64,000 nt of DNA from Cryptomeria japonica (lineage: Eukaryota; Streptophyta; Pinopsida; Cupressales; Cupressaceae), in assembly GCF_030272615.1 (NCBI RefSeq), contig NW_026728903.1:124001-188000 (forward strand), in the 5' to 3' direction. Each line of letters starts with the position of its first letter. Within the stretch, counting starts at the first letter, position 1. Shown here piece after piece: positions 1 through 13,537 of this stretch. Position numbers and translations under genes: made by a program. The notes below the pieces were generated by a model, which saw only the letters and a list, made by a program, of their open reading frames with translations, had not been told where the DNA came from and made no database searches.

Positions 1-2570
1 TGATTGTTGAACATTACTAGATTGTTGACAAGAGGGGGGTGAATCAATATAATAAAACTTGATAATATTCAACTTCTTGCATTATCATTCACCTTATCCA
101 TAAAGTGCATGAAGACAAATAAATGAGTCTACTAAATCAAACACACATGAACACTAGGATTTTTTACATTAAAAAACAATGATGAAAATCAAGCTCAAAA
201 TATATATTATAATAGATTATAAAGTTTTGGGCCAATGGTCAGGGAGCTCACTGCTTCTAAAGATGACTTGTAGGCTAAGGCCAACAATGTTAGAGTGAGA
301 TATTAGAGTGAGATATGTAATAGTTTCTTCAGGACAAGATGCGATTCTTCTAGTATAGAAATATCAAGAAGACTGAACTATAGACAAGCATCTAATAGAA
401 TACCAAAACTTTAGTACACATAAAAGGTAGCCTTCATTTCTACTCTATTACTCATTTGAACCTCTAATATTTAACTTAATATTCTTTTGGCACAACACTC
501 CTACTTGTTATTCTCAATATAATGATTATGTCTTTTAAATATCAAACACATCCTCAATAATATTTTGCTAGGTTAGCTTAAAGAGATGTAATGTGTATAT
601 TTATAAACATCAGCCTCATAACAATCTCCAAAGGAAATTTGAAAGAAAAATGAAACATGTGAGAGGTCACGCCATGTTAGTGAACCTTCCAGATACTCCC
701 AAAATAACTTTCATAGAACTGCATGTTACCACACAAACCAAAACCTCTTAGTTTTTCCTCAAATGCTAATATCAATCATAATTTTCCCAAAATTTAATCC
801 AAAGAACAAAATATAATTATAATTGGTCAACACAACAATATATGATATTAAATGACTCAAATAAATTATCTAGATGAATCCATCAGTTGACAAGTTGAGG
901 AATGTAACGCATTCCTCCCTAATATTTTACTGAAGTATACTAGCAAAACACAGACACAAGCAACTTCTGTTGTAAGCTCCTATCACTTGAAAACTGAGAT
1001 ATATATACATTCAACTGCCTTGAAACTACGTAGCCATTTGAAGTATACACGTCATGTACCAGACCAAAAAGGAATAGGACATACTATTCACTAGAATAGT
1101 TAGACAATATTGAAACACAACTCAAAAATGCATAGAACATTGGTAGAGCTTCAAAAACACATCAACTTATCATTATTTATTGTTGCAAACATCTATGAGT
1201 GTCTTCCATACATACACACAACTCTTGTACAAACATACACAAACTTCATAACTCGAAACCTTTCTCGGACCCAACGAATGGTTAGTGTCCCTTCCAGACC
1301 AACAAGTTTGACATCAATGCCAACCAAAACTCATATCTACAAGAATGACCTTGGCACTATGGGGCAAAAATGATAAGATGAGGAATGTAACGCATTCCTC
1401 CCTAATATTTTATTGAACTATACTACCAAAACACATACACAAGCAACTTCTACTGTAAGCTCCTATCACTTGAAAACTGAGATATGTATACATTCAACTG
1501 CCTTGAAACTACGTAGCCATTTGAGGTATACACGTCATGTACCAGACCAAAAAGGAATAGGACAGACTGTTCACTAGAATAGTTAGACAATATTGAAACA
1601 CAACTCGGAAATGCATAGAACATTGATAGAGCTTCGGAAACACATCAACTTATCATTATTTGTTGTTGCAAACATCTATGAGTGTCTTCCATATATACAC
1701 AAACTTCATAACTCAAAACCTTTCTCAAACCCAATGAATGGTTAGTGTCCCTTCCAGACCAACAAGTGTGACATCAATGCCAACCAAAGCTCATATCTGC
1801 AAGAATGACCTTGGCACTATGGGGCAAAAATGATAAGATGAGTACCAAACAAGCCTAAAAACATGCAAAAGAATACAAACATCAAAATGATTTCAAAACA
1901 TAATGTGACTATACATTTTTTGCATTAAACTTACAATACAAAGCTCAAAATTATTGTATATTAATATGCAAATAATAAGTTTAATTGATTGTGCATTGTA
2001 GATCAAATAAATACTATAATTTAATTATCTTTGTCTTCAACTCATGTGAAAGTTAGAATAATAGTTGAAACTATTAACCAATCAGAATAAGAAGTAAATG
2101 ATGTTAGATAATTAAATTGATGATAATTTGTTTGCTAAATAATATATATTAAAAAATTTATTGTGAAGACCTTAAAATACTAAGATATAACTGATTAAAT
2201 AGTTCTAATTACAATAATACACTTGTGAAAGACAAAAATGTTGTTGTGCACTGTGTGGGGTGTGGACAACCATATGAGAACCGTATTGAAATCTCTACAG
2301 ATCCAATGGTGGTTGATCCTTTCGAACATTCATTATCTTTACAGATCCAAAATGTCCTTTCACATGGAAAATGTTATCATTTCTAAAGTCTTTGTTCAGT
2401 CTAGAAGCATGAAATTTTTTATTTATAGATCATTATCTCCGCACATGAAAGGAGATATGGAGTTTTACATAGAAAAATGCAGAGATTGTGATAGTTTACG
2501 TTAAATTTAATACTTCACAACCAAAACTTACTATTGTCAACTCGTATTCAAGTCAATGAATTACCATAAA
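1..2570. repeat. Non-coding repeat block, copy A
   Basis: No credible gene. The block is closely similar, in the same order, to 5,808-6,560 and 7,061-8,950: the opening stretch about a 5-bp-scale identical run of 'cattatcat', the 'ccttccaga' segment near 680-720 and the end near 2,230-2,560 all recur. It carries an internal tandem duplication at 896-1840. A short reading frame near 2,460-2,500 (ending EKCRD) is kept in both copies, but I do not recognise it. Its left end may lie outside the window, so I cannot say whether it is part of an LTR. Confidence 0.75.
896..1840. repeat. Tandem duplication, 483-bp period
   Basis: Two head-to-tail units start at 896 and 1379. They differ by scattered substitutions and by about 20 bases missing from the second unit near 1700. 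Each unit opens with a small palindrome, GAGGAATG and CATTCCTC around a five-base loop. A single diverged copy of much of the same unit occurs at about 7,790-8,200, so the duplication happened after the larger blocks separated, or one unit was lost there. Confidence 0.85.
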
Positions 2571-2659
2571 TTCTAGTAGATCAATTCAATTTAAATTTAA
2601 TTCAAATGAATGTTCTTTCTTAAATTTAATTGAAACTAAAATTCAATTTATTAATGTTG

Positions 2660-2945
2660 AAATACCAAATGGATTTATTAATGGTATCAGATGTAAACAA
2701 TCAATAATATTAATTAATGTTGAATTTTTGGATTAGACTATGTTTTAATTTTTGCAACAATATTTCAGATGGCACTCCATGATCCATCATCAAGATAGTA
2801 GAGACAGCTAGGAGGTATAAAAAATTACATCAACGTTTCGGATCACTCTTTGTGATCCGAAACATTGATACAAAAATTAAAATGCAGTCTAATCCAAAAA
2901 TTTAACACTGATTAATATCAAATGAATTTGTTGAATACATGATGA
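2660..2945. mobile_element. Foldback (MITE-like) element with nested hairpin
   Basis: Outer arms at about 2,690-2,760 and 2,865-2,930 are inverted copies of each other (core TTTTTGGATTAGACT against its complement). Between them, 2,830-2,868 forms a tight hairpin: CGTTTCGGATCAC and GTGATCCGAAAC separated by a four-base loop. There is no coding capacity. This layout is that of a miniature inverted-repeat element; I could not identify a target duplication or assign a superfamily. Confidence 0.65.
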
Positions 2946-4815
2946 AATAGTTAATGAAAAAGGAAAATGGAAATTAAAATGAAAAAGTTTAAACTTCTTA
3001 AATTAAATATCTAATGATAAGACTAATATCATAAATGAAAAATATTCATCTAGAAATGTTAAGTTGATGGAGGAAATAGTCAAAATTTCATTGATTATCC
3101 TTGAATGTAGGCAGGCATGCATATATATGAGGATATATAGTTGGTATAATTGTATGAAAATCGAAGATATCATAACGACTAACTATTAGTGTAATAGAAC
3201 ATTACATAGTTACACCAGCATTTCCCCCTTATTACATTGATCCTAAAACTTGCCTCAGGGACCCCACCTTAAGGATTACACAACAAAACTTGATGATTAT
3301 AATATATGAATACATATTTTTTAGAAGATCTTCTCTTGAAGAAGAAAATTGTAAACCAAGCAGTGCTCCATCAAGTTGTCTCTTGACCCTTGAAAAGGTG
3401 TATCTTTGATCTATGTTCCTAATCTCTCAATCCCAAACTCTCGAATCACGGAGTCTTGAATTATTCAACAATGATCCCTAAGAGATACAACAAATCTCTA
3501 CCATTGTATAATGACCATAAAAGGGTATAATTCTCGAGCATATACTTTGAATTTCACTCGACAATAATCCATATTGAGCTCAACACCAAATCTCAAACTT
3601 GTATCCAAAATATAACCTTCACAACACATTATTATTTAAATCTATTAGCGTTAAAATAAAAACTGAAAGCAATAAATACTAAAACCAAAAATGCTTCTTG
3701 AGATGATAGAAATTCCTCCATTGTCTGATGTCGTCATCCTCCAAAACGACCTTGTCACACTTCATCCATTTGATGTTTCAAGTGAGCCTTTGGAGGCTTC
3801 ATCCTTATAGTGATAATTGCAAAAGGATGCTTTGAATCTAGCAAACCATGTCATTCCAGATTTTGTATCATTATAGCCATCTCCATGAAGAAAGTCAGAT
3901 TGTATCTCACTCCCCTTATTACACATGCTAGCTTTATGCATCATAGCAAACTTCCTTTCTAACTATTCCTCATAACTTCTCGATGATGTAAAAGTCACAT
4001 ATGGCTTAACCTGATACAACATGTTCATCGCACCATCAAAGATCCACTTCAACTGTAGAAGTTGCCAAAAAAACAAAATAGTCTTGTCTTGTCATATGAT
4101 CTTGGAATTTCTTCATAATCTCAGTGAACAATAGTTTCACTTAATAAGAAAACCCCACACACAAAAATAATGGAATGATCGAGCCTTATTAGCTCTAGTT
4201 CTTTGAGTCAATGCTTCAAAAATAAATCTCCCATTTGATACACACTAGCCCCACTTCAACCTATAACTTCGTTGACAGATTAAAATCTAATATCTAATGA
4301 TAGAAGAGTATTAATTGATCATTCTTAAACCAAAAAATTCCTCATTCCAACATAAATGGTTATTCAAACTTTCACAATAACTGCCTTTTCTATCCATGTT
4401 GTATCCTTCGAAATAACTGCCTTTTCTAATTGGCCGACTTATCACTTCATTGAACTTATACCTGAACAAACCTAGCTTTGTTTTGAGAGAAACAAAACTA
4501 GAATTATTTAATCAACATTATTAAATCTCTACTCACCAATTTAGACCAACAGTTAATCCTTTCACTAGGTGAAAATTGGTTGAGGTTTTTTTTTAGAATG
4601 TTCACACAAAAAGTTGATTGTCCTTCAGTGTCCACTTTTAATGTCAAATATGTTCAAAATTCTATAGAAGAATGCAGAGCGATTAGGATAATGATGATAA
4701 GGAAGAAGATATGGATATCACTATAGGTTCATATCATCAATGTTTTCCACATTTAATGTTTTTCAATCTCATCAATCTCTATAAAAAAGGTCTTCCTGTA
4801 CTTACCACTTGATCA
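2946..4815. other. No gene recognised
   Basis: AT-rich sequence. A 60-codon minus-strand frame at 3,762-3,944 can be extended in both directions if a few stops are ignored (flanking text such as KCDKVVLEDDD), which hints at a decayed coding relic, but I recognise no family. Confidence 0.5.
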
Positions 4816-5187
4816 TTTTGAAAAAGACAAGCCATCGTAGTCTTTAAGTGTAGGTGAAAGTTCATTTTCAATAGAGAATTGGAAGCCTTGTGACAAAATA
4901 TGTTTTCTCTTATCCTATTTGTGTCTAAGAGCTAAAAGTAGTGACAAAATCTAGGAATACAATTGTTAGTTCTATTATAACTGAAAAAATACTATGTATA
5001 TTTTGAAAAAGACAAGCCATCGCAGTCTTTAAGTGTAGGTGAAAGTTCATTTTCAATAGAGAATTGGAAGCCTTGTGAAAAAATATGTGTTCTCTTATCC
5101 TATTTGTGTCTAAGAGCTAAAAGTAGTGACAAAATCTAGGAATACAATTCTTAGTTCTATTATAAGTGAAAAAAAACTATGTATATT
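4816..5187. repeat. Tandem duplication, 185-bp period
   Basis: Two nearly identical units begin at about 4,816 and 5,001 ('gacaagccatcg' marks each). Part of the second unit and the sequence after it recur again at 6,697-7,054. Confidence 0.85.
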
Positions 5188-5450
5188 TTTATATAATAGA
5201 AATGAAATGAAATCCTTATAGTTTTAAGTACAAAATAACGATGTACAATTGTAGAAGGAAGAAAATGAAAAGGTAGATCACTAAATAAAAAAATAATAAT
5301 AACAAAGTCACCTCAACTTGCTTGGAAAAGACAAGTGGGGACGAAGCTCATTATAAAGTGTTGTCAAGACTTTGAAGAGTATATTGATAATTATTAGTAA
5401 AATTCATATAGAGACCATAGTGCCAAAAGAGTGTTGTATTATCTTAGAAA
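5089..5450. repeat. Repeat, also present at 6,697-7,054
   Basis: Direct copy, about 360 bp, of 6,697-7,054. The downstream copy joins directly onto block 7,061-8,950, which shows that the region was built by stepwise duplication rather than by one event. Confidence 0.8.
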
Positions 5451-5807
5451 ATATACCTAAAAGTTGAGAGGTTAAAAGATTAAATAGGGTTAAGAAATAT
5501 TAAGAGATTTATAATGATTTGTGCATTCAAAATAAGTTTGGGAGGAAAAATTGTTGAATCCAATGTCCAAAAACTCATATAGATTTTCCATAGAGTAGTC
5601 ACCACTAACTTAGACATGCAAAAGGGGTTGAAATGATAAAAAAAAATTCTTGTACAATAGTATATCACGGGAACTAGTGCAACATGTATTATATGCATTA
5701 AGCTAGTGTTTAGATAGTTATATCTTTAAGAAAAAATAAATGCTAAGAAATAAAAAACCTAATACATAAAAAATATAATTTGAAGCAAGAGAAAATATGA
5801 GAGGGCA

Positions 5808-6560
5808 TGACTGTTGAACAATGCTAGATTATTGAGAGGGGTGGGGGGTGTATCAACATATATTAAAAATTGATAATATTCAACTTCTTGCATTATCATC
5901 CATCTTATCCATAAAGTGCATTAAGACAAATAAATGAGTCTACTAAATCAAACACACATGAACACTAGGAGTTTTTACATGGGAAAAAAAATAGGAAAAA
6001 ACAAGGATGAAAATCAAGCTCACAATATATTATAATAGATTACAGAGTTATAGGCCAAAGGCCAGGGATCTCACTACTCCCGCACACAACCTTAGAGAAA
6101 GATACAATGGTTTCTTGTATAAACCAAAGATCGCTTATTCAGGACAAGATATGATTCTTCAGGTATAAAAATATCAAGAAGACTGAACAATAGACAAGCA
6201 TCTATCGAAAGGCCAACACTTTAGTACACATCAAAGGTAGCTTTCATTTCCACTGTATTACTCACCTAGACCTCCAATCTTTAACTTAATGTCCTTTTTG
6301 CACAACACTCCTAGTTTTTATTCTAAATATAATGATTTTGTCTTTTAAATATCAAACACATCCTCAATAATATTTTGCTAGCTTGTCCTAAAGAGATGCA
6401 ATGTGTGTATGTATAACCATTGGCCTCAAAATAATCTTCAAATGAAATTTGAAAGAAAAATTAAATATGTGAAAGGCCACACCATGTTGGTGCACCTCCT
6501 AGATACTCCCAAAATAGCTTTCATACAACTGCATGTTACCACATTGACCAAAACCTTCAT
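5808..6560. repeat. Repeat block, truncated copy B1
   Basis: Matches the start of copy A (1-740) in the same orientation and then breaks off near 6,560. The segment from about 5,978 on is repeated again at 7,063-7,650. Confidence 0.75.
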
Positions 6561-6696
6561 GTGGTGAAGAAATTTAAATAGAATCTATAATTAAAAAGAG
6601 AGGAGACATTAAGGCCTTTTAGGAGGTTGTCACAAATGGTTAACCCCCTATCTTGATCTTTTAATGCCCACAAGGAATGAAAAAAATAAAATTAAA

Positions 6697-7054
6697 AATG
6701 TTCTCTTATCCTATTTGTGTCTAAGAGCTAAAAGTAGTGACAAAATCTAGGAATACAATTCTTAGTTCTATAATAAGTGAAAAAATACTATGTATATTTT
6801 TATATAATAGAAATGAAATGAATTCATTATAGTTTTAAATACATAATAAAGATGTACAACTGTAGAAGCAAGAAAATGAAAAGGTAGATCACTAAATACA
6901 AAAATAATAATAACAAAGTCACTTCAACTTGCTTGGAAAAGACAAGGGGGGACCAAGATCGTTATAGAGTGTTGTCAAGACTTCGAAGAGTATATTGATA
7001 ATTATTAGTAAAATTCATATAGATATAACAGTGCCAAAAGAGTGTTGTATTATC
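6697..7054. repeat. Second copy of 5,089-5,450
   Basis: Direct repeat with only scattered differences. It ends at the point where block B2 begins. Confidence 0.8.
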
Positions 7055-7060
7055 AAATAG

Positions 7061-8950
7061 GAGTTTTTACATGGGAAAAGAAAATAGGAAAAAAAAGAAT
7101 GGAAATCAAGCTCACAATATATTATAGTATATTATAAAGTTTTAGGTCAAAGGCCAGGGATCTCACTACTCCCACACACAACCTTAGAGCAAGATACAAT
7201 GGTTTCTTGTATAAACCAAAGATCACTTATTCAAGACAAGATATGATTCTTTTGGTATAGAAATATCAAGAAGATTGAACAATAGACAAGCATCTATCGA
7301 AAGGCCAACACTTTAGTACACATCAAAGGCAACCTTCATTTCCAATGTAACTCACCTAGACATCCTATCTTTAACTTAATGTCTTTTTTGCACAACACAA
7401 CTACTTTTTATTCTCAATATAATGATTTTATCTTTTAAATATCAAACAAATCCTCAATATTTTGCTAGGTTGTCCTAAAAAGATGTAATGTGTATATGTA
7501 TAACCATTGGCCTCAAAACAATCTTCAAATGAAATTTGAAAGAAAAATTAAATATGTGAAAGGCCACATCATGTTGGTGCACCTTCCAGATGCTCCCAAA
7601 ATAGCTTTCATACAACCACATGTTACCACACTAACCAAAACCCCTTAGTTCTGCTTCAAATGCTAATATCGATCATAAATTTCCCAAACTTGAATCCAAA
7701 CCACAAAATATACTTACAATTGATGAACATGGCAACACATGATATTAGAGGACTCAAATAAATTATCTCACTCCATCTGTTGACAAAGCAACTTCTGTTG
7801 TAAACTCCTATCACTTGAACACTGAGAGGTATATATGTTTGATTATCTTGAAGCCATGTAGCCATTTGAGGTATACATGTCACGAACCAGACCAAAAGGG
7901 ATAAGACAAACGTTTCACTAGAATAGTTAGACAATATTGAAACACAACCCAATTATGCATACAACATCGATGGAGCTTCGAAAAAACATCCACTTATCAT
8001 TATTTGTTGTTACAAACAACTGAGTGCCTTCCATGCATACACACAACTCCTATACAAAATTACACAATCTTTATAATTCAAAACCTTTTACGGACCCAGG
8101 GAATGATTAAGTGGCCCTTACGGACCAACAAGTTTGACATTAATGACAACCAAAGCTCATATTTGCAAAAATGACCTTGGCACTATGGGAAAAAATGATA
8201 AGGTGAGTACCAAATGAGCCTAAAAACTTGCAAAAGAATACAAGCATCAAAATAAGTTCAAAACATAATGTGACTACACTTTTTTTACATTGAACTTACA
8301 TTACTAAGATCAAAATTATTGTATCTTAATATACAAATAAAAAATTTCATTGATTGTACATTGTAGATCAAATATGTAATATAATTTAATTAGTGTTTTC
8401 TTCAATTCATGTGAAAATTAGAATAATAGTTGAAACTATTAACCAATAAGAATAAAAAGTAAATGATATTAGCTAATTAAATTGATGATAATTTATTTTC
8501 TAAATATTATATATTAAAAAGTTACTATGAAGACCTTAAAATACTAACATACAACTAATTAAATAGTTCTAATTACAATAATACACTTGTGAAAGACAAT
8601 GGAAGACAAAAATGTTTTTGTGCACTGTGCGGTGTGTGTACGACCATGAGAACCATACTGAAATCTATAATTTGTTTCAAAATATTCTTTTTCTTTTGTC
8701 ATTCAATTGTTGTTGGTCCTTTTGAACATTCATTATCTCTACAGATCCAAAATGTCCTTTCACATAGAAAATGCTGTCATTTAAAATTTTTCATGGAACA
8801 CATGAAACACGATATGGAATTTTACAGAGAAAAATGCAGAGATTATTTAAAGCATATATATACAGGTGGATTGTGATAGTTTACGTTAAATTTAACACTT
8901 CACAAGTAATACTTACTATTGTCAACTGATATTCAAGTCAATTTTTAACA
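7061..8950. repeat. Repeat block, copy B2
   Basis: Corresponds to roughly 170-2,570 of copy A but has one, not two, of the 483-bp units. No gene is seen. Its right end lies about 500 bp upstream of the first BAHD copy, and the sequence near 8,955 resembles that near 22,620 upstream of the second BAHD copy. Confidence 0.75.
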
Positions 8951-9299
8951 GCAATTATGATAAATTCTAATAGATATCAGATGCTAACTCTCCTCGAAAT
9001 GATTTGTTAAGTGGATTTAATTGTAGATTTAAAGATAATAATAGATATCACACACGTCATTTGAGAATTAATAAAAAAAGTCAAAGAATTATAAAATAGT
9101 TATCTTTTCAGTCTCTACAGAATGGCCAATCATCTAACTTCTCTACCACGTTGTTCACATTTTATGTGTGAAGATTAAAAAGAGCAGAGAAGCGAAAACA
9201 AAACAGCAGAAAAGAAAACACACAGCACAAGGTTTAACGTGAGAAACATCACTCTTTTCACTGTACTCGAAGTCAAGACAGCGAGATGCACTGTTCTAA

Positions 9300-9452
9300 C
9301 TCAAAAAAGCAAACGTCGAGCTTTCTTTAATATTTTCAGATTCGGTTTGCCAAGTATTTAAAGAGTGTACTGTCCCTTAAGAAATCGCTCATTGTGAAAG
9401 CACAAGAAAAGACATTTCATTTGCATTAGAGAAAAAAGAGAGAGAGAGGAGA
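9300..9452 (+). promoter_or_regulatory. Promoter and 5' leader of BAHD copy 1
   Basis: TATA-like tatttaaaga at 9,355-9,364, about 95 bp before the ATG at 9,453, followed by a GA-rich leader. The whole stretch aligns base by base with 22,930-23,079 upstream of the second BAHD copy, including 'cattgtgaaagcaca', so it is conserved promoter sequence of this gene family. Start of transcription is inferred. Confidence 0.6.
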
Positions 9453-9722
9453 ATGAAAGTGTTGAGAGGTGAAGGTGTTTTGATCAAACGTTGTGAGGGT
9501 AAAGATCATCGTGAGCTTGTTCAGTTGAGCAATCTAGATCTAGTTGCATATCCAATGTACAACAAGGTGGTGCATATTTTTGAAGGAAACACTGGCCAAA
9601 GTTCTGGTTAAGTTCAGAGAATGGGCAGGGAGATACATGAAAGACACACCCAGTGGGTGCCTTGGAATCAATCTGATTGACGATGGTGTGCTTGTCATAG
9701 AAGATGAAGCAGATAGAACAAA
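9453..9722 (+). pseudogene. BAHD acyltransferase, broken N-terminal fragment
   Basis: The first codons (MKVLRGEGVLIK) and the following reading frame match the second copy at 23,080. BAHD enzymes transfer acyl groups from CoA esters to alcohols or amines in specialised metabolism in the cytosol. Compared with copy 2, about 29 bases are missing after the Tyr-Asn-Lys-Val-Val segment near 9,575, which shifts the frame; the reading then resumes in another frame (REWAGRY, GCLGINL) and homology stops near 9,722, where Copia sequence begins. The catalytic HxxxD and DFGWG motifs are absent. Codon 10 is an open TTG here, whereas it is a stop in copy 2. Substrate cannot be inferred. Confidence 0.8.
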
Positions 9723-12700
9723 TATTCAAAACTCCCCCTAAGACTGTATATGAGGTTCAATGTGGTAAGTGTAGAAACAATATGCCCCCCCTAGACCATA
9801 GACCTCAAATCAATGCTTTAAGTGCCGAAGGAGGGTGAGACAACACCCAAATTTTGTCTCACTTGTACTCAAAATTGTCCTTGGGCAATGGCTTAGTAAT
9901 GATATCAACTATTTGCTCACCAGTACAAACATATTCAACTTTAACTTCTTTCTTGGCAACCTTTTCCCTAAGAAAATGATATTTGATTGCAATGTGATTT
10001 GTCCTAGAATGAATGATAGGGTTCTTTGATATATTGATTGCACTTGAGTTGTCACACATTATGGGAATAGGATCCAAAAACTCTACCTAAATGTCCTTCA
10101 AAGTTTTCTTCATCCACAAGACTTGTGAGCAACATGTAGCAGCAACAATATACTCTGCTTCAGAAGTTGATAGTGAAATAGACTCTTGCTTCTTGCTATG
10201 CCATGAAACTAATCTGTCTCCAAGGAAGAAAGCTCCACCACTAGTGATCTTCATGTCATCTACACATCCTGTCCAATCTACATCAGTATAGGCTTGCAAA
10301 CTAAAATCTCCTTTATTTGGATACCATAAGCCAAAAGTAAGTGTTCCTTGCAGATACTTGAATATTCTTCTCACTACATTAACATGAGATTGCTTAGGAG
10401 CTGCTTGAAATCTTGCAACCATGCATACAACTTGAACTATATCAGGCCTTGAGGCTGTAAGATACAATAGACTGCCAATCATGGATCTATACAAGGTCTA
10501 ATCCACACTAAATGACTCATCATCTTTGCTCAACTTGCATCCTATCACCATGGGGATACTAATTGGGTTTTTGTCTTCCATCTAAAATTTCTTCAACATG
10601 CCTTTAGAATACTTGGTTTGAGAGATGAATATGCCTTTATTCTATTGTGATATTTGTAAACCAAGAAAATATGATAGCTCTCCAAGCATGGACATCTGGA
10701 ACTTTGACTGCATCTGATCAGCAAATTCTTTGCATTAGATGTCCTTGTTGCCTCCAAAGATTATGTCATCTACATATACCATAATTATAATCATGTGGTT
10801 TCCATCCACCTTAATGTACGGGTTGTTGTCAACATTTCCCTCTCTGAAACCTTGCTAATGGACATACTTATCCAACCTAGAATACCATGCTCTAGGTGTC
10901 TGCTTTAGACCATACAATCCTTTTCTCAGTCCACATACAAAGTTCTCATCATTATGTAGCTGAAAAACCTTCAGGTTGTTCTATGTAGACCTCTTCTTCA
11001 AGATTTCCATTCAGGAATGCAGATTTGACATCCATTTGATATACTTTGTATCCTTTATATGCCGAGAATGCCAAGAACATCCTTATAGTGTCAAGTCTTG
11101 CAACTGGTGCAAATGTTTCTTCAAAATCTATCCCTTCAACCTGAGCATATCCCTTATAGACAAGTCTTTCTTTGTTCCTTATGACTTTGCCTTCTTCATT
11201 CATCTTGTTCCTATAGACCCATTTAGTCCCAATGACATTTTTGTCTACAATTCTAGGAACCAATTCTCATGTTTTGTTCTTTTCAATCTACTGCAACTCT
11301 TATTTCATTGCCTTCATCCACTCTTCACTCTTGTTGGCCTCATCATATTTCTTGGGTTCCATTTATATCATAAGGCAGAAATTTACTTGCTCAATGTTCC
11401 TAGCTCTCCTTCTAGTTTGTACACCATCATTCTTGTTGCCAATAATTTGATCCTCAAGGTGATTGTTTTGTACATATTTGTTAGGGGCTTTTCTTGGTGC
11501 TTCTTCTTCTTCTTCTTCTTCTTCTTCTTCTTCTTCTTCTTCTTCTTCTTCTTCACTCTCAGATTGATTTTCATTTTCGCTGTGTGATTCTTCAATTTGA
11601 TTTATTCTAGTCTTTTTACCTTTATGTAAATCCTCATCAATTCGCACATGTACATTGTCAAATATCCTTTTTAGTCTTTTGTTGAAACACTTGTAGGCCT
11701 TTCTATGAGTAGAGTACCCCAGGAAAATACCTTCATCACTTCTTGAATCAAAAATTCCTAATCCATCTTCATCTCTTTTAATGAAGCACTTGTTACCAAA
11801 CACCTTGAAATACTTGACTGATAGTTTCCTATCATACCATAACTCATAAGGTGTCATTATGCTATTCACCCTTAGTTGTACTCTGTTTAAGGTGTATACA
11901 GTTGTGTGAACTGCCTCTTTCCAATAGACATAAGGCAGATTGGCTTCAATTAACACTCTCCCTGCTATCTCTTTGACTGTCCTGTTCTTCCTTTCCGCAA
12001 CACCATTTTGATGTTGTGTCCTAGGGGCTGAATATTGTGTTTTGATTCCATGTCTCTCATAGTAATCTTCAAACTCATTTGATATGAACTCACCTCCATG
12101 GTCAGATCTCGGACATTTTAACTTGTGTCCACTTTCCTTCTCAACCATCTTCCTAAAGATTTTGAATCTTCCATAGGCTTGAGACTTGTCTTGTGGGAAG
12201 GTGACCCATGTCATCCTAGAGAAATCATCTATAAGAAGCATGAAGTATCTTTCTCCACTCAAGGCTCTTATTCTTGTAGGCCCACACAAATCAGTATTCA
12301 CAAGCTCTAAAGGCCTTGTAGTTGAATACTCCTTTGTCTTGAAACTTTCTTTAGTTTGTTTTCCTCTTTGACACTCATCACAAAAAGTGTTTGTTGGTTT
12401 GATAATCTGAGGTATGTGCCTAACATACCCTCTCTTTCTCACTTTAACAAGATTATCAAAATTGATGTGCCCTAGTCTTCTATGCCATATCCAGCTCTCA
12501 TCAACTTGTCCCATGATACATTGAGACTCAAAGCATTCCTTAAGATTATATACATTGCCATCTATCCTTTTTTCCTTCAGCAACAAGCTGTACATTTCTT
12601 TCCTTTTTGATTTGACATCGTTTTGAATCAAATGTAAACTTATAACCTTTGTCACACATTTGACTCACACTTAGCAAATTATGCTTCATACCTTCTAAAT

Positions 12701-13200
12701 AGTATGCATCATGTTCTTTTAGTTTACCATCAATGTTTAGAGTACCTCTACCTTTTATTTTGATGGATGAATTGTCTCCAAACTTCATTGAGCCACCATT
12801 CCAATCTTCAAGCTTAATGAATTTATTCTTATCACAAGCCATGTGGTTGGAGCAACCACTATCTACTAGCCACAAGTTTTTCCTTTCAGCATGTAGGGCA
12901 GTTTGAACAGTCAAACTTGACTCAGCCTTATCTTTATCCTTTTCTACCCAAACTTGTTTGGTTTCTTTCTTCTTTTCAACTATCATGTTTGGTTCTAATT
13001 TTACATTAGATTCAGATGTTGACACTATCTTCTCTTGCATAGCTATCCTAAGCTTACAATGTTTTGCAATGTGGCCCAGGTTTTGACAATGATATCATTT
13101 AATATTTATATTGAATGATGAACTCGAAAATATATTATAGGACTTAAATACATTTCTCCTACATTCATAACTTCTATGACCAACACCATTGCAATGATAG
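9723..13200 (-). mobile_element. Decayed Ty1/Copia retrotransposon (gag end to RNase H)
   Basis: Minus-strand order from 13,200 down: two CCHC zinc knuckles (about 13,060-13,190), protease with WLVDSGCSNHM (about 12,870), integrase with the HHCC zinc region and a typical HQNGVAERKNRT segment (11,950-12,500), a glutamate-rich linker, reverse transcriptase with the catalytic YVDD (about 10,765), and RNase H with STSEAEYI (about 10,170). This PR-IN-RT-RH order defines Copia. The body is split by stops and frameshifts into several frames. Purine tracts of G near 9,737-9,796 (C-rich on the plus strand) sit where the 3' polypurine tract belongs, but the 3' LTR is missing: BAHD sequence starts directly. 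The N-terminal gag and 5' LTR are also missing. Non-functional remnant. Confidence 0.92.
11500..11554. repeat. (TTC)n microsatellite inside Copia
   Basis: Perfect TTC/GAA triplet run of about 18 units. On the coding strand it gives a run of Glu in the hinge between integrase and reverse transcriptase, in frame with the integrase reading frame. Confidence 0.95.
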
Positions 13201-13492
13201 AAAATTGAAGCAGTCATCGATGAGGAGGAACCTCAAGGAGATCAGTCCAAACCAGTCAGCAAGAGTAAACACAATGGAAACACACAGATGTGATGGAGGC
13301 AATGCAAAACATATAGTTTTATTGCATGAAATTTTATTACATCCCACTAGTAACAACTGGGTTATAACATACCGACACACAGGCCTAGTAGAATAGGTCA
13401 CACCGAAATCTTGAACCGAAGGATCTATCTTCTAGACACAATCTATCTATCTAATACTTCTTGATTCCAAATTGATTGCATACTAAAGCATG

Positions 13493-13537
<45 letters not shown>

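Noticed and set aside
3762-3944. 60-codon minus-strand frame as a real gene
   Set aside because: Can be stretched only by ignoring stops, and no family is recognised; left as possible relic.
10976-11587. 203-codon plus-strand frame with a Phe run
   Set aside because: It is the antisense of the Copia coding region; the Phe run is the (TTC)n repeat read on the other strand.
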